The position numbers were made by a program, and so were the translations under genes. From contig OX030957.1 in the NCBI GenBank assembly GCA_943735955.1, positions 2,995,595-3,059,594 of the forward strand: a stretch of 64,000 nt of DNA, in the 5' to 3' direction. The DNA is from Piscicola geometra (lineage: Eukaryota > Annelida > Clitellata > Hirudinida > Piscicolidae). Of this stretch, positions 49,499-60,848 are shown in pieces (within the stretch, counting starts at the first letter, position 1; each line of letters starts with the position of its first letter). Below the pieces are notes generated by a model, which was not told the DNA's origin, made no database searches, and saw only the letters and a program-made list of their open reading frames with translations.

Positions 49499-51787
49499 AT
49501 GTCTAATATTGAAGATAAAATAAAATCTGTAGTTTTGAGGTTGATTTTAGAGTATGAAACGTATGAGAACTGGCAAAAGTGTGTGAGCATATCGTTCACG
49601 AATCGCATAACTTGGCTGTGGGAGTTTGTGGAGAATTTTGATTGCAAGGATATATACGAAATTTTGAAGATTCATCCGCAGGACAGTTGTCACCAGATCA
49701 ACGTCCGCTTGATCAAGTTGATGGAGCTGATGCATCGGGTTGAAGATCTGCCAGCAGACGATGATTTCGAATCTATAACTCCATTCGAAGAAATTCTAGA
49801 ACTCATCGACCAAATGCTAGAGCTGCGCTTCAAGGAGCTAATAAAGACGTCTTTGCAGAAGGTGAAGAAGACTGCCCAGCAAGAGAGTGTGATGGAGTGT
49901 TTAAGACAAAGGAAAACAAGCTTAGCGAATTCAGTGTTCAAGAGAGTGTGGGCGAATGCTCCAATCAGTCTCAAGTCGACTAAGAGCCTGCTTTCAGCGA
50001 TGATCAAGAATGAATCAGAGTTCAGTAGCTACCTCCATTCTACATTCAACGACTCCTTCAAACAATTCCTTTCCAAGCACTTCAGCGATACTCCAACTCC
50101 CTTCTTGACGACATTTGCCGATAACCTAATCAAGTCTTCTCCAACTGCATTTGGAGTTTATTCCAAAAAGAAGAAATTAGCTTGCGACATATCCAGCTGC
50201 AAGCACATTCTTGTGAAATGCTGGCTTTCCAACTACTTCTGCCACATCGCCTTCACCAACATTCAGCATTTACATCTGAGTGATTATTCGTGGATTTTGA
50301 AGTTTATTTCTGAGAATAATTTAGATTTCAAAAGCAGCTTGCTGATTCGATTCCTCTTCAAGTACAACGAACATTTGACAAGTACCCAGATGCAGTTTCT
50401 GTCACCCCTGGAACTCTCCTTGAGTCTGATAGAAGAGGTGGAGAAGAACTACCCGGAAACATCAGAAATGGTATTGACTAAGTTGAGAGCGATGAAGCAG
50501 CAGTTGAAGAAGGCTGCAGTGCTCGGCTGGTGCATCGAGAACAACTACGAAAACGCCAAGAAGGTGTGTGAGAAGCTGGTTGTGAAGGAGGACGAGGAGG
50601 ATCGGCTGTTGAGTAGTGACCTTGAAGGGTATTTGAAAGGAGAAAAGCCCTTGGATGTGTATCAAAAGTCGGACCTTCACAATGCAGTGATGGAATTCAT
50701 GGAGGTGTCTTTCAAGTCTGAACCTGCCATCTTCCTCTCTTCAACAGCCAAGAAGATCCTGGAGAACATTGAAAGACTTGCCAAGGAACAGAACCTTGAA
50801 GTGCACGAGAGTGAGGAAGAAGAGGAAAAGAAGGAGGAGGTTTCACAGACGAGAGAGCTTCCATTGGATGACGTGAAAACTGATGCAGAAGAAGACTCAA
50901 AAGCCACTGTTAATGCTGACCAAGACGAAGCCAACACACCTGTTGCTCCTTCAATTTCTTCCACCACCAGCAACATTCTAACCAACACAACAACAAATAC
51001 CATTTTAAACACTGCTAATACAACAACAACAACAACATCAACAACTACATCAACAACTACAACAACATCAACAACATCAACAACTACAACAACATCAACT
51101 CCCAAAACAACCGCTGCCACAAAAATGAAGAAGAAGATATGGTTGGAGGAAGAAGAAGAGTTGATTTACAAGGGCACTCAGATCTTTGGCGTGAGCAACT
51201 GGTCGACCATCGCGCGTAAGTTGTTGGTTGGTCGCACGAACACAGACGTCAAAGACAAGTGGAGGACGATGGTGAAGCAAGGAAAAGTGAGGAAACTAGA
51301 GAAAGCCCGCTTGTCTCAGGCATCTGTGCCTACTGTTGTTGATAATGATGATGGTGGTGCTGGTGATGATGATGATGTTGAAGGTGGTGATGCTGGTGTT
51401 GAAGATGAAGATGTTGATGGGGGTGACGATGTTAATAATGAGGATGCGGGTGATGATGCGAATGAGTGTAATGATGACAATGTCGTTAATGATGACAATG
51501 TCGTTAATGGTGACAATGTCGTTAATGATGACAATGTCGTTAATGGTGACAATGTCGTTAATGATGACAATGTCGTGAATGGTGATAATGGTGGTAAAGA
51601 TGATATTGGTGGTAAAGATGATTTTGGTGGTAAAGATGATAATGATGGTAAAGATGATAATGTTGGAAAAGATGATAATGGTGTTCATGAAACTCTGGAT
51701 GGTTCTATTATAATCCCTTCTGAACCGAGTATTGAGCAATCGGCGCTCGAAGCACCTATCTTATGTTGTGATCACACTGCATTGTGA
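49499..51787 (+). CDS. TRF-like telomere repeat-binding factor with C-terminal Myb/telobox and two apparent TRFH domains, intronless
   Basis: A 762-residue protein from one exon. Residues about 543-597 are a Myb domain of telobox type: WLEEEEELIYKGTQIFGVSN, W, and VKDKWRTM, the last matching the LKDRWRTM signature of TRF1/TRF2 that reads TTAGGG repeats. Residues about 8-215 resemble a TRFH dimerisation domain (ITPFEEILELIDQ; human TRF1 has ITPLESALMIWGS). Residues about 235-428 resemble a second one (LSPLELSLSLIEEV; WCIENNYENAKKVCEKL against VCMENGNFKEAEEVFERI; IFLSSTAKKILEN). A Thr-rich linker precedes the Myb domain. The C-terminal 150 residues are Asp/Asn-rich tandem repeats with no known role. 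Expected to be nuclear and on telomeres. Myb assignment strong, first TRFH good, second TRFH probable. Confidence 0.82.
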   Translation: MSNIEDKIKSVVLRLILEYETYENWQKCVSISFTNRITWLWEFVENFDCKDIYEILKIHPQDSCHQINVRLIKLMELMHRVEDLPADDDFESITPFEEILELIDQMLELRFKELIKTSLQKVKKTAQQESVMECLRQRKTSLANSVFKRVWANAPISLKSTKSLLSAMIKNESEFSSYLHSTFNDSFKQFLSKHFSDTPTPFLTTFADNLIKSSPTAFGVYSKKKKLACDISSCKHILVKCWLSNYFCHIAFTNIQHLHLSDYSWILKFISENNLDFKSSLLIRFLFKYNEHLTSTQMQFLSPLELSLSLIEEVEKNYPETSEMVLTKLRAMKQQLKKAAVLGWCIENNYENAKKVCEKLVVKEDEEDRLLSSDLEGYLKGEKPLDVYQKSDLHNAVMEFMEVSFKSEPAIFLSSTAKKILENIERLAKEQNLEVHESEEEEEKKEEVSQTRELPLDDVKTDAEEDSKATVNADQDEANTPVAPSISSTTSNILTNTTTNTILNTANTTTTTTSTTTSTTTTTSTTSTTTTTSTPKTTAATKMKKKIWLEEEEELIYKGTQIFGVSNWSTIARKLLVGRTNTDVKDKWRTMVKQGKVRKLEKARLSQASVPTVVDNDDGGAGDDDDVEGGDAGVEDEDVDGGDDVNNEDAGDDANECNDDNVVNDDNVVNGDNVVNDDNVVNGDNVVNDDNVVNGDNGGKDDIGGKDDFGGKDDNDGKDDNVGKDDNGVHETLDGSIIIPSEPSIEQSALEAPILCCDHTAL
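51460..51690 (+). repeat. In-frame 18-bp and 15-18-bp coding tandem repeats
   Basis: Within the TRF-like reading frame, the six-residue unit DDNVVN/GDNVVN is repeated about seven times, then GGKDDI/GGKDDF/DGKDDN-type units five times. The repeats keep the frame. Aspartate-rich tails of this kind are probably disordered and length-variable. Confidence 0.88.
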
Positions 51788-53838
51788 ACCTAAAAGATGC
51801 GAACAACTGTGGTAATAAATGCATTTCGGAAAATCTTTTAATCTGTGCACGTGAATGTTCTTCATATGAATTCGTAAGTTAAATTTAATTTAAATAAAGA
51901 ATCCTTCACTTTTCTAATTGTCAAGTGTTTTGACGTTGGTTATTTAAATAATTTTGAAATGGTGTCAAAACTAAATAGGACTGTTAGACTTGCTCTTAAT
52001 CTTTTAAACCAGCAAGAATTAAAAAAAATATTGAAAGTAGGTTAATAAAAATAAATCATAAATGAAAATAATAAAAACTATGCTAATTTTGAAACACGCG
52101 AATGAAAATTAAATGGCTATGAAAATTAGTTCAAGGCTAACGAATACTTTGAATTGCAGGTCTTAATAATATATAGGCATATGTGCATTTAAAAAGAATA
52201 TATGTATTTCGTGTCCTATGTATCTAGACGACGAAGAGTTCAATTAATAAAGTCTCTAAAACGTTTAATAAGAAAGGATTCAATGAAGACGCAAAAAGTG
52301 GCATTACAGGCAAAAAGAGGTCAATAAAAAGACACGAGGGTGCTTGAAAGGCCCCATATAAAAAGTGAATTGCGAAAACAGATTAAAATAAAACAATGAG
52401 ACTGATTTATAAGAGCTAGTGAAGTGCGAAAGTTGAATGTCTGAATCGCATCGCGAACTTTGAGTCAAAAATTATGACTTTTTAACTAGTTCTGTCAACA
52501 TATGTATCACTAAAAAATAAAAACAACTTATCTTAATTTTTTAGCGACTTTTCTCGAAATAGAATCAATTTTGAGCTTTATTCACTATTTATTAATGTAT
52601 TTTATTGAAGACTTTTTTTATACATTACAAATTGTTTTTAAAAATTCTTGGATAACTGAATAGTTGGAAAAATTGGACTCATTGTAAAATAAAATGCATG
52701 AAAAGAAACAATAATTTTACTGCTCAAATAGGCCTTTATTTCGGCAATCTGAATTGTTAGTGTGAAAACGTTTTTGAAAGGCTTTATAAATCTATAACTG
52801 ACACTGCACAAGGACGTTTGAGGAGTTCTCAGAGAAGTTGACTCCTCATCTGCTGTGAAAGCCCTTCTGCGATGTGATTACGTGTGGAGTAGATCATGAG
52901 ATGTCGTCTGCCATTGCGTTCAATAAGCGCGAGCGAATGGAAAATGTACTAAGTTCAAAAGGCATGGTTTAAAAAATGTGATCAGAAAACTAGTTAAGGC
53001 TTGTTCAAAGTAAGTTTAGATTAGGTGGTTTAGAATTTCAGGCCTTTGACCTCTTTAGTGGTCTCTTTTAAACTATGATTGCATGATGAAACCTCTTTTA
53101 TAATTGCATGTCAAATAAAATGTGTGTTTTTTAATTTATTGATTGGTGTGTGCAAAGATCAAAAGATTCGCTCACTTGAAACGCTCTTGAGGTCTATTTG
53201 GATGACTGGCACATTTATCAACGTCTGACATACACCTACTACAGACTATTTATTTGGGGGTAATGATGGTAGTATTGGTTTAGAAAAAATTATAAAGAAG
53301 CTGGTGATAAGGACTGAGATGGTGAAGAAAAGTTGGAATTTAAGACTCAAACTTCAAGTCAGAAGTAAAAGAAGTTTCAAGTCTTACGTCGTGTTTTCCT
53401 CTAAAATTTCTCAATTCAGACCTTGTGTTTGTGTGTCTACTAGAAAAAAATATATATGCTTGCATAGGAATATACAGATATATATGCGTTGTAATGTTTA
53501 TGAATTACTTTATATAACTGACATAATGACATAATATCAGTGATAAAAAAGTATTTAAGGAAACGCGATTAAATTCAGATTGAAACTTCAGAGATATTTA
53601 AGGAATCCTACTGACTCAATAAGTCTCCAAGTACCACTCGGTTATAAAAAGTAAACAACTACAACATTAATAATACATTCAAATCTGTTTTCATAACCAT
53701 ATTATTGACATTTGGTTGTTAATTTCTCACTAATACTTTGAAAGACAATTTTTAATTCTAAAACTTAATCCAGTCATTTGAAAAAGTGCGTTGTCTTCCA
53801 ATATTTTGGCTATACAACTTATAAAGTTATCAGTCAAG
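51788..53838. other. Intergenic region upstream of the hunchback-like gene
   Basis: Contains the polyadenylation signals of the TRF-like gene and must contain the promoter and 5' UTR of the hunchback-like gene. It is AT-rich and free of long simple repeats, unlike the first half of the window. No gene was recognised. Confidence 0.6.
51814..51819 (+). terminator. Polyadenylation signal of the TRF-like gene
   Basis: AATAAA about 27 bases after the stop codon. A second AATAAA is at 51893-51898. Confidence 0.55.
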
Positions 53839-56800
53839 ATGAACGGAAATTGCGACGAAAATGCTTCACATGAGAAAGATCAAGAAAACTCTTTTTCAGA
53901 AATGAATTTCAAAGTCGAAAAGGGTTCTCCTGATGATGATTGCATCCAACAGAACCTTATCGAACATTCCCCAACAAACCAGTTCAAAAGCTCAAACACC
54001 AGTCAAAACTCAGTGGATGTCAACGACGAAGGCAAAAACTTGAGTGGTTCATTGTGGTCGTTTCCTTTCAACTCCACCCCTTCCCAGCTTAAAAACACGT
54101 GTTTGAAAAATCTAATTCAAATGAAGTCTCATAGCAGCTTTCTGCCCTATAAAAAAACTACAGAAGGTGAAGAAGATGTCAAAAAGTTAGAAGATAGATA
54201 CGATGCATTGTCAAGTGAGCTCGAAGAAACTATGAGCTTCTACCATTCTGAAGACGTTGAAAGAGCCGTATATAGTCACAGTCATGATTTCATAGGCGAC
54301 AACAGCACTGTTCTCGAGCGAATCAAAAGCAACAGCAACGACAGGCATCAGGAAGCGACAAGTCCCCTCGAGGAACAACGACTCGGATTCGACAAGAACC
54401 TCCATCTCACTGATTTTAGCACTTCAAAAGTTTCTGATTCCTTCAGGAACGGAAAATGCTTGGAAAAGTACTTCAATGCTCTGTACCATAATAAATTTGC
54501 TTCTTTGAGATCTAGAAGCCCTTGCAATGGCACTACATGCGAACAATCATTTAGAGAGAGTTGTAAAGGAATAGTGAAGGAAGAAATAAGAAACCAAAAT
54601 AGTTTTCCTGAACATCTCAATATGTTTCAAGGTTCGATGGCCGATGGAAAGATGGTCACCTTGGACGATTTGATACGTGCAGGTGGGAGAGGAATGGGGG
54701 GAAAGGTGTGGTCTGAGTCAGAAATGGGTAATCACAAAAACTTAATGTTGTTTCCAAGAAAATTTGAAAATGAAAATTCTCTCTTGAAGCAACTAATCAT
54801 CAAAAAAGAACCCACAACAAGTGAGGGAGATGTGGGAGTTTTGTCTCAACTTTCGCAAAAGATGGCTTCTTCCCCCACACCAAACCCCCCGAATGCCAGC
54901 TTTTCAGGGATGAATCCACATCTGAAGTTTCAAGTGGAGAATGGAGGTTATGATCCATTTGGCGTTCCATTCACGACTGCGGCTTTGGTGGAGGGAAGGA
55001 GTCAGGAAGGAGCAGTGTGCTGTCTTGTCTGCAAGTACCAAGGTACAGAAGGGTGTGGCTGGACGAGAATGACTGGTGGTGTTCCGAGGGCACTGTTGTT
55101 GTTGTTGACACTTTGTGATGAAGAATGTTTTTAAAACGAAAAGGTGTTTGCGTATTGTGGACATGGATCAGTTGTGCTTAAGAAAAAGAATGAATGTTTA
55201 TTAAGGAAAGACTAGACGATCAAGGTAGTCTAGACTTGGAATTATGGGAGTTTGTGTCCTAAATGAACGTTTAAATCGTAAAATGAAGAGAAGAATCAGT
55301 CGCCATATTTAGATTTTCAAAAGTTTAAGTCTAGAATCGATACTTGAAAATATGCTGATATCCTATTGACGCTTCAAAGAAAAAGAAAAACTGAAATTCT
55401 ATTTAAATAATTATACCTATTCCGTGGTATAAGTATCGAATCAATTTTCATTTGAGTTCATTTTCGCCTAAACATCGATCGGAATTTTTACATCAAAATG
55501 TTTTTTTGATAAAAACGCAAACAAATATTAAAGCAATTGCCATACTTCATTTTCCGAACAGCACTCAATGCATGTAATTTATTCTTCAAAACAAAAGTAA
55601 TGCCATTTAAAATATGTAAACTAATCAAATGCATACATGCCGTATTCGGAATTAGTCAGTGGAAAGATGCAGAAGCGGCAGTACTTCCCCGAAGGACCCG
55701 GCATGGCATAGAGCTTGATTTCGAGAATGCACCCGGCGACCGCGCAACGAATTAGATACTAAATTGTATGGCAAAGCCTTTGCACCCAAATCATAAAAAC
55801 AGCTGGAATTATTGCCACAAAGAAATATATTGAAACCTTGAAGTTTAAACAGTTTTTGGATTTTTTATATTTATAAATGTTTACTTTTTCAGAATAAATT
55901 ATATGCTTTCTAATGAAAAATGTTATCGTGCGGAAGTGTTTTAACATCTTTTGTTTAAATAATTTTCCATCATTAAAAAGTAAAATGACTCGAAAGTCTC
56001 TGGAAGGTGCTCATCTCTGAAATGGCTGCCAATACGTCAAAGCCTACAACTAAAATGATCATTTCAAAGCCATTTTTAAATTCTAGAAATCTAAAGATTT
56101 GATCTCCAGGTTCTTAGGCAATTTCCGAGACTGGGTACTTGCATGGAAGCACTAGTTTAACATTTATTCATAGCATATGACTGCTTTTATGCATAAATCG
56201 AGGTTATTAAGACCTAATTAAAATGAAATCACAAATTTAAATTTCAAAAAATGTATATTAGTCATAATAAACCAAATTAACTTCCCAGGAAATGTATAAG
56301 ATTTAATTAAAAACTAATTTTGAAAATCAAACCGAAAGCACAACTAAGAGAAAATGGAAGGAGGTGTCGACAGAGATGAAACGAAAAAAGAGATTTGAAG
56401 TAAGTTTCAAGCTATTAAACACGTGTTCCATAATCAGTTTGCCAACTCAAATCAAAGGGTCTTTCTGAGAAGGATCGTGTGATGTAATAACCTCGCGAAA
56501 CTCAAATATTTAATGAAAAAGCGTCATTAGCAAGTGTGTGACTTAATTAATAATGAAAAATTTTAAAATTAATTTAAAAACCGTTTTTAAACAATGGATT
56601 TTCATGTCCTTCAGAAGACTGAGAGTAATTTAATATTGATAAGTTCTGGGAATTAATTACCAGTTGTTACGAAAATGTTAAATCATTTGGTGTCCCGCTG
56701 AGTGTGCTTGTGTTTATTTGAGTGTTATATCCGTACTTTAGTTTTTTTTAAATATTTCCTATACAAAAATCTCTATTTTTAAACTTTGAAATAAAGCTAA

Positions 56801-58789
56801 AAATTATTTCTAATGCATAATCGATCGATAAAATTTACGCATAAAATGCAAATGTGGGTTTTTCACGTTTGTTTAAAGATTTTTCAAAAACCTATTCACC
56901 GCATGAAGCATCGACGGGCCATTCATAAGTGAGAGAATAATTTTGCACATCATTAAGTATTCCCAAGTAGTCGCTTTGACATTTTCAAAGAGGTTTTTAC
57001 TAACAATTAGGCAGTTAAGAAAAAGTTAAAAGCCATGTTTCAAGTGTTTTATTCACTCAAAATATTTATTAACTTACGATTCAATCCCTCCATCTCACTC
57101 CCTCTTCCCATTCAATAATCTTCCAGCACGGACAGAGCAGGACATGCAACGACACACACAGACACACCAACAAACATACCAATGCGTGGTGTGTAACTTT
57201 TCGTCAAAAAGCAAAGCGAAGCTGAGCAAACACTTATCGCAGAACCACCACTGCAGCTTCGGGCGCGACAAGAGCCTCAACGACAATCATCATGAAAATG
57301 CGTTAGTTGACAACAACAATGATAACAGCAACAGCAACAATGATAACAGCAACAGCAACAATGATAACAGCAACAGCAACAATGATAACAACGACAACAA
57401 GAATAGTCTCCCAAGCAACTTAAACAATAACTCAGAGCTAAACACTTATCTGACAAATAACATGTCGAACCAACAAATGTACAAAATAAATGAAAACAAG
57501 TTCAATGGTTTGGTTCTTTGCAGCAGCGAAAGCAACAGCAACACAACTTCAAATATGGCCGCCGCAAACTACAATTCCACTAACAAAGTTTCAAATAAGA
57601 GAGAAGGAAGGATAAGGAATGATGGAAGGATGAGGAAGAGCAGAAGGTACTCTTGCAAGCAGTGCTCTTTCTCCACTTCTGTGCAGGTGGGTGGAGGAGA
57701 TGTGGTTGAGGTGGTGACTGAGCGAGAGAGGTGGTTGTTTGATGCAAGGATGCCTTTTCGATTGCAACTATAAAAATAGGAAACTTCAAAAACGTTGATA
57801 AATGTTTGAAATAAAAATCCAAAACACACAAACACCAAATCATGCAAACACCTTTCCTTCCAAATAACACTATCGCCCACCAGAAGGACATCTGGACACA
57901 CACAAAGACTCACGTTCCCGCTTCGAAACTGCTTTCTTGTCCGCACTGTCCTTTCGTCTGCGCCTTCAAGCACCACATGCAGTACCACCTCAACAACCAC
58001 TTCGGATTCAAGCCATTCCGCTGCCACTTGTGCGCCTACCGCTGCAACAACAAGTCGATGCTCAACTCGCATCTGAAGTCGCATTCGGGCGAGTACCCGT
58101 TCAAGTGCGCAGAGTGTGGGTATGCCTCAAAGTACAAACAGGCGCTGTACATCCACGCTCTGAAGATGGGGCATGTGAAAGGCAATGCTGGTTTGGGCGG
58201 TAGACTTGTCTTCAAGGCTGCCAAAGATGCTGAATTGAAGGCAAGATTGAATGGTGATCTGAAAAACAGAAAATATTCGGTTGGAAATAAACTTCTAGGA
58301 GAAATACTGGCGACGAATATTTCGGATTTCAACTGCACAAACCGATCCAACAGGCAAGATGACTTTTTAACGGAAAAACTCAGATCTGACAGGACTAATC
58401 CGAGTGAGCAGAGTTTCAGCATGAACCACAAAAACTTTCCACTCCTCACTGCCTTCTCCAATCCCAGAGAACTCCCTGATCTCCAGTTCATTCCGCACAC
58501 CATTTTGCCCTATCTTTTTATGCAAAACAAATCTTTTTCGAACCAATTTCCAAACTTGCACAATTTCTCCGCCTTCAAAAGTTCTTTTCTACAAAACCTC
58601 GTCAGCAACAATAGTCTCTCTAAGGAGGTGGCTGTTGCATGCTTCAAACATTCGAACCTTGCTCCCAACACCAGAGTCATGACTGGCCCAAGGGATCCGT
58701 CTCTATCCTATGTCAGCCCCTCGAGGTCCCCTCAACAGCCTGACTTCAACTCCCCCATCGATTTGAGACTCTCTTCCAAAAACACATAA
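53839..58789 (+). CDS. Hunchback-like C2H2 zinc-finger transcription factor, 3 exons
   Basis: Predicted nuclear DNA-binding regulator. Exons 53839-55042, 57127-57686 and 57884-58789 give 889 residues. The ATG at 53839 was chosen because the frame upstream offers no earlier ATG. Six fingers are seen. Finger 1 (CLVCKYQ, then MQRHTQTH) is split by intron 1. Finger 2 is [19 protein letters not shown]. Finger 3 ([13 protein letters not shown], then [10 protein letters not shown]) is split by intron 2. Fingers 4-6 are [36 protein letters not shown] and [17 protein letters not shown]. Fingers 4-6 follow the hunchback central block closely (insect [36 protein letters not shown]). The protein stops at [12 protein letters not shown] without the pair of C-terminal fingers that insect Hunchback carries. 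A leech gene of this family (LZF2) is known from the literature; orthology to it is an inference. Confidence 0.88.
57884..58160 (+). other. Hunchback middle-finger DNA-binding block
   Basis: The start of exon 3 encodes the second half of finger 3, then fingers 4, 5 and 6 with short linkers (GFKPF, SGEYPF), ending YIHALKMGH. Cys and His ligands are complete in all three. [12 protein letters not shown] and [12 protein letters not shown] are hallmark helices of this family. Confidence 0.93.
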
Positions 58790-60848
58790 TTCCAGATGAA
58801 GAAGACGACACCAGATACTTTTATTAGATTTCTGGAGATTTTTTCCAGGGTGGAGTAAATAGAAAATTCAGTTTGGCCGTTCATCATTCCTCGTATTAAA
58901 TGTAATTAAAATATAATTAGGTGATGTTATTTTAACTTTTTTTAGTTACACGTGTTTTAGATGTTCGAAAGATAATGGTTTTGATGCAATTCAATATTTT
59001 TCAAATTTTAAGGCTTTTATTGTGTATATTAAAATATTGGAAAATCTAAAATAGGTATTTTAATTGATAAATGAACCTTTCCAGTTAATGCGCGTTAAGA
59101 TCAGTTCATTTTTAGCAAGACAATTACTTAAATTAATGATTTATTTTATATACTTTTATTTGTTAAAGAAAAATTAGTATCATATTTTAAATTATTTTTA
59201 TAAACATGACATGTAAAACAAATTGTTGTCTATAAATGGTTTTTGGAAAAAAAGTCAAACTTCTTCATTTTGAATTAGGAATTTATTTTAGATATATTAT
59301 CAAAGTAATCTTTCTTTATCACTTTTTTCAACAACAACAAACTTTTAAAAAGCCGAAAGATTATTTTTGGGTGTCCGTTGGCCAGAATTGTAAAGAATTA
59401 AATTAACAAAAGTCATTAATTACACCAAAAGTCGCCTTGCATTTCCAAGTAATAAAAGGTTGATGAGTTATTTATGGATTTTTGTAGAAATGGCCTACAT
59501 TTTGATCAAAGTGATTTTTAAGTTAATCAAAAAATATTAAATGGTCCTACAATTGCTCAGTGGCCATTTACACTTTTTAAGCCTCTTGTAATCATTCCCG
59601 TTTATTTGCAGTAATATCCTACAAGTATTCTTTTAGAAAAAAATTAAACTTTTATTTTAATTTTGGCATGTTCAGTACACTTATATGTTTGGAGACATTT
59701 TTTGATTATAATCAAAATAATTTATACAATTTTTGTTGGGAATTTACAGAGCTCATAAAAGTGCGACTGGAAAGCAACTTTTTCCTTTGATTAAACAGTC
59801 GTTCTTTTAACCAGAAAACTGGACTATTAAACATTTTCAAAAGAAAAATAATGTAAAACCAATTAAAAACTTTAGTTTAATTTAGACGGAATTAATCTTA
59901 ATGGATTTCATTTGGACATTTTCACATATTGTTACAAATTTATTATTATATTTATTATTAATGTAATTAAATTTTATCAAAAAAATCTTCACATAATGTC
60001 ACTAAAAAGTCATTAGTGTTGGGACAGTGTGCCCGACATTTGAAAATCTAAATGGATTTTTTCAGAAGAAGCAGAAAACATTGGAACATTTTGTAAAGAG
60101 GCACGTACTTGCTGTGTGTTTTGAAATTAATCTTTAGACAAATTTTATTCAACTTTTTTTTAATATAGAAATTTTATTATATTTTTTTTTATTTAAAAAA
60201 CTACGTAAAAACTCAGAGTCTGAATCCACCTACATGAAGCTTTTAAAGAACATGAACAAAAAGGGCTTGATATACTAAATAAAAAGATAATTCTGACAGG
60301 TCGTTGCCATTCAGGTCCAATTAAACAGAATCCATCGCAATTAATTCATTTGCCCACACAACATACAAAAAGAGGAGTCAAAAGAATTATCATATAAATA
60401 AGTTTGACCTCATGTTGAAGAATTTTTATTCAGAGAGTAAACATTTGATTGGGATAAAATATGGCACGCGTCTTTTTGTGAGATTCTATACGTTTACGTT
60501 TTATACATTTTTGTATGTATGTGTGTATGTTTGTTGTGTTTATATGCATTTACATTGTAGAGCGCCGAGGGGAGACTAGTAGCAAATATTATGGACTCGC
60601 ATGTTGACGAAGTCTTGAAACAGCGAGCAAGGGAAGTCCTTGTGTATAACCTAGCAGTCTATTGAGGATTGTAGTTCATCTGAGTTTTCGATAAACCAGA
60701 GATTTTATAATAAACTAAATTAATTTATTAAATTTCATGTCGTTAAAACCAGAAAACCTGATTTTGTGTAATATTAGAAATCCTTTCAGTAACCATATTT
60801 TCGCAAAAACGACTTGATACTTCAAATCAGAACAGAAAAGACAAGGGA
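58790..60848. other. Intergenic region between the hunchback-like gene and the peptide GPCR
   Basis: Very AT-rich. It was checked for a further exon carrying the missing C-terminal hunchback fingers; none was seen. A short GTAT/GT run lies near 60510-60545. No RNA gene was recognised. Confidence 0.6.

Noticed and set aside
53791..53838. An earlier start for the hunchback-like protein
   Set aside because: The frame is open upstream but contains only a TTG there; the first ATG in frame is at 53839.
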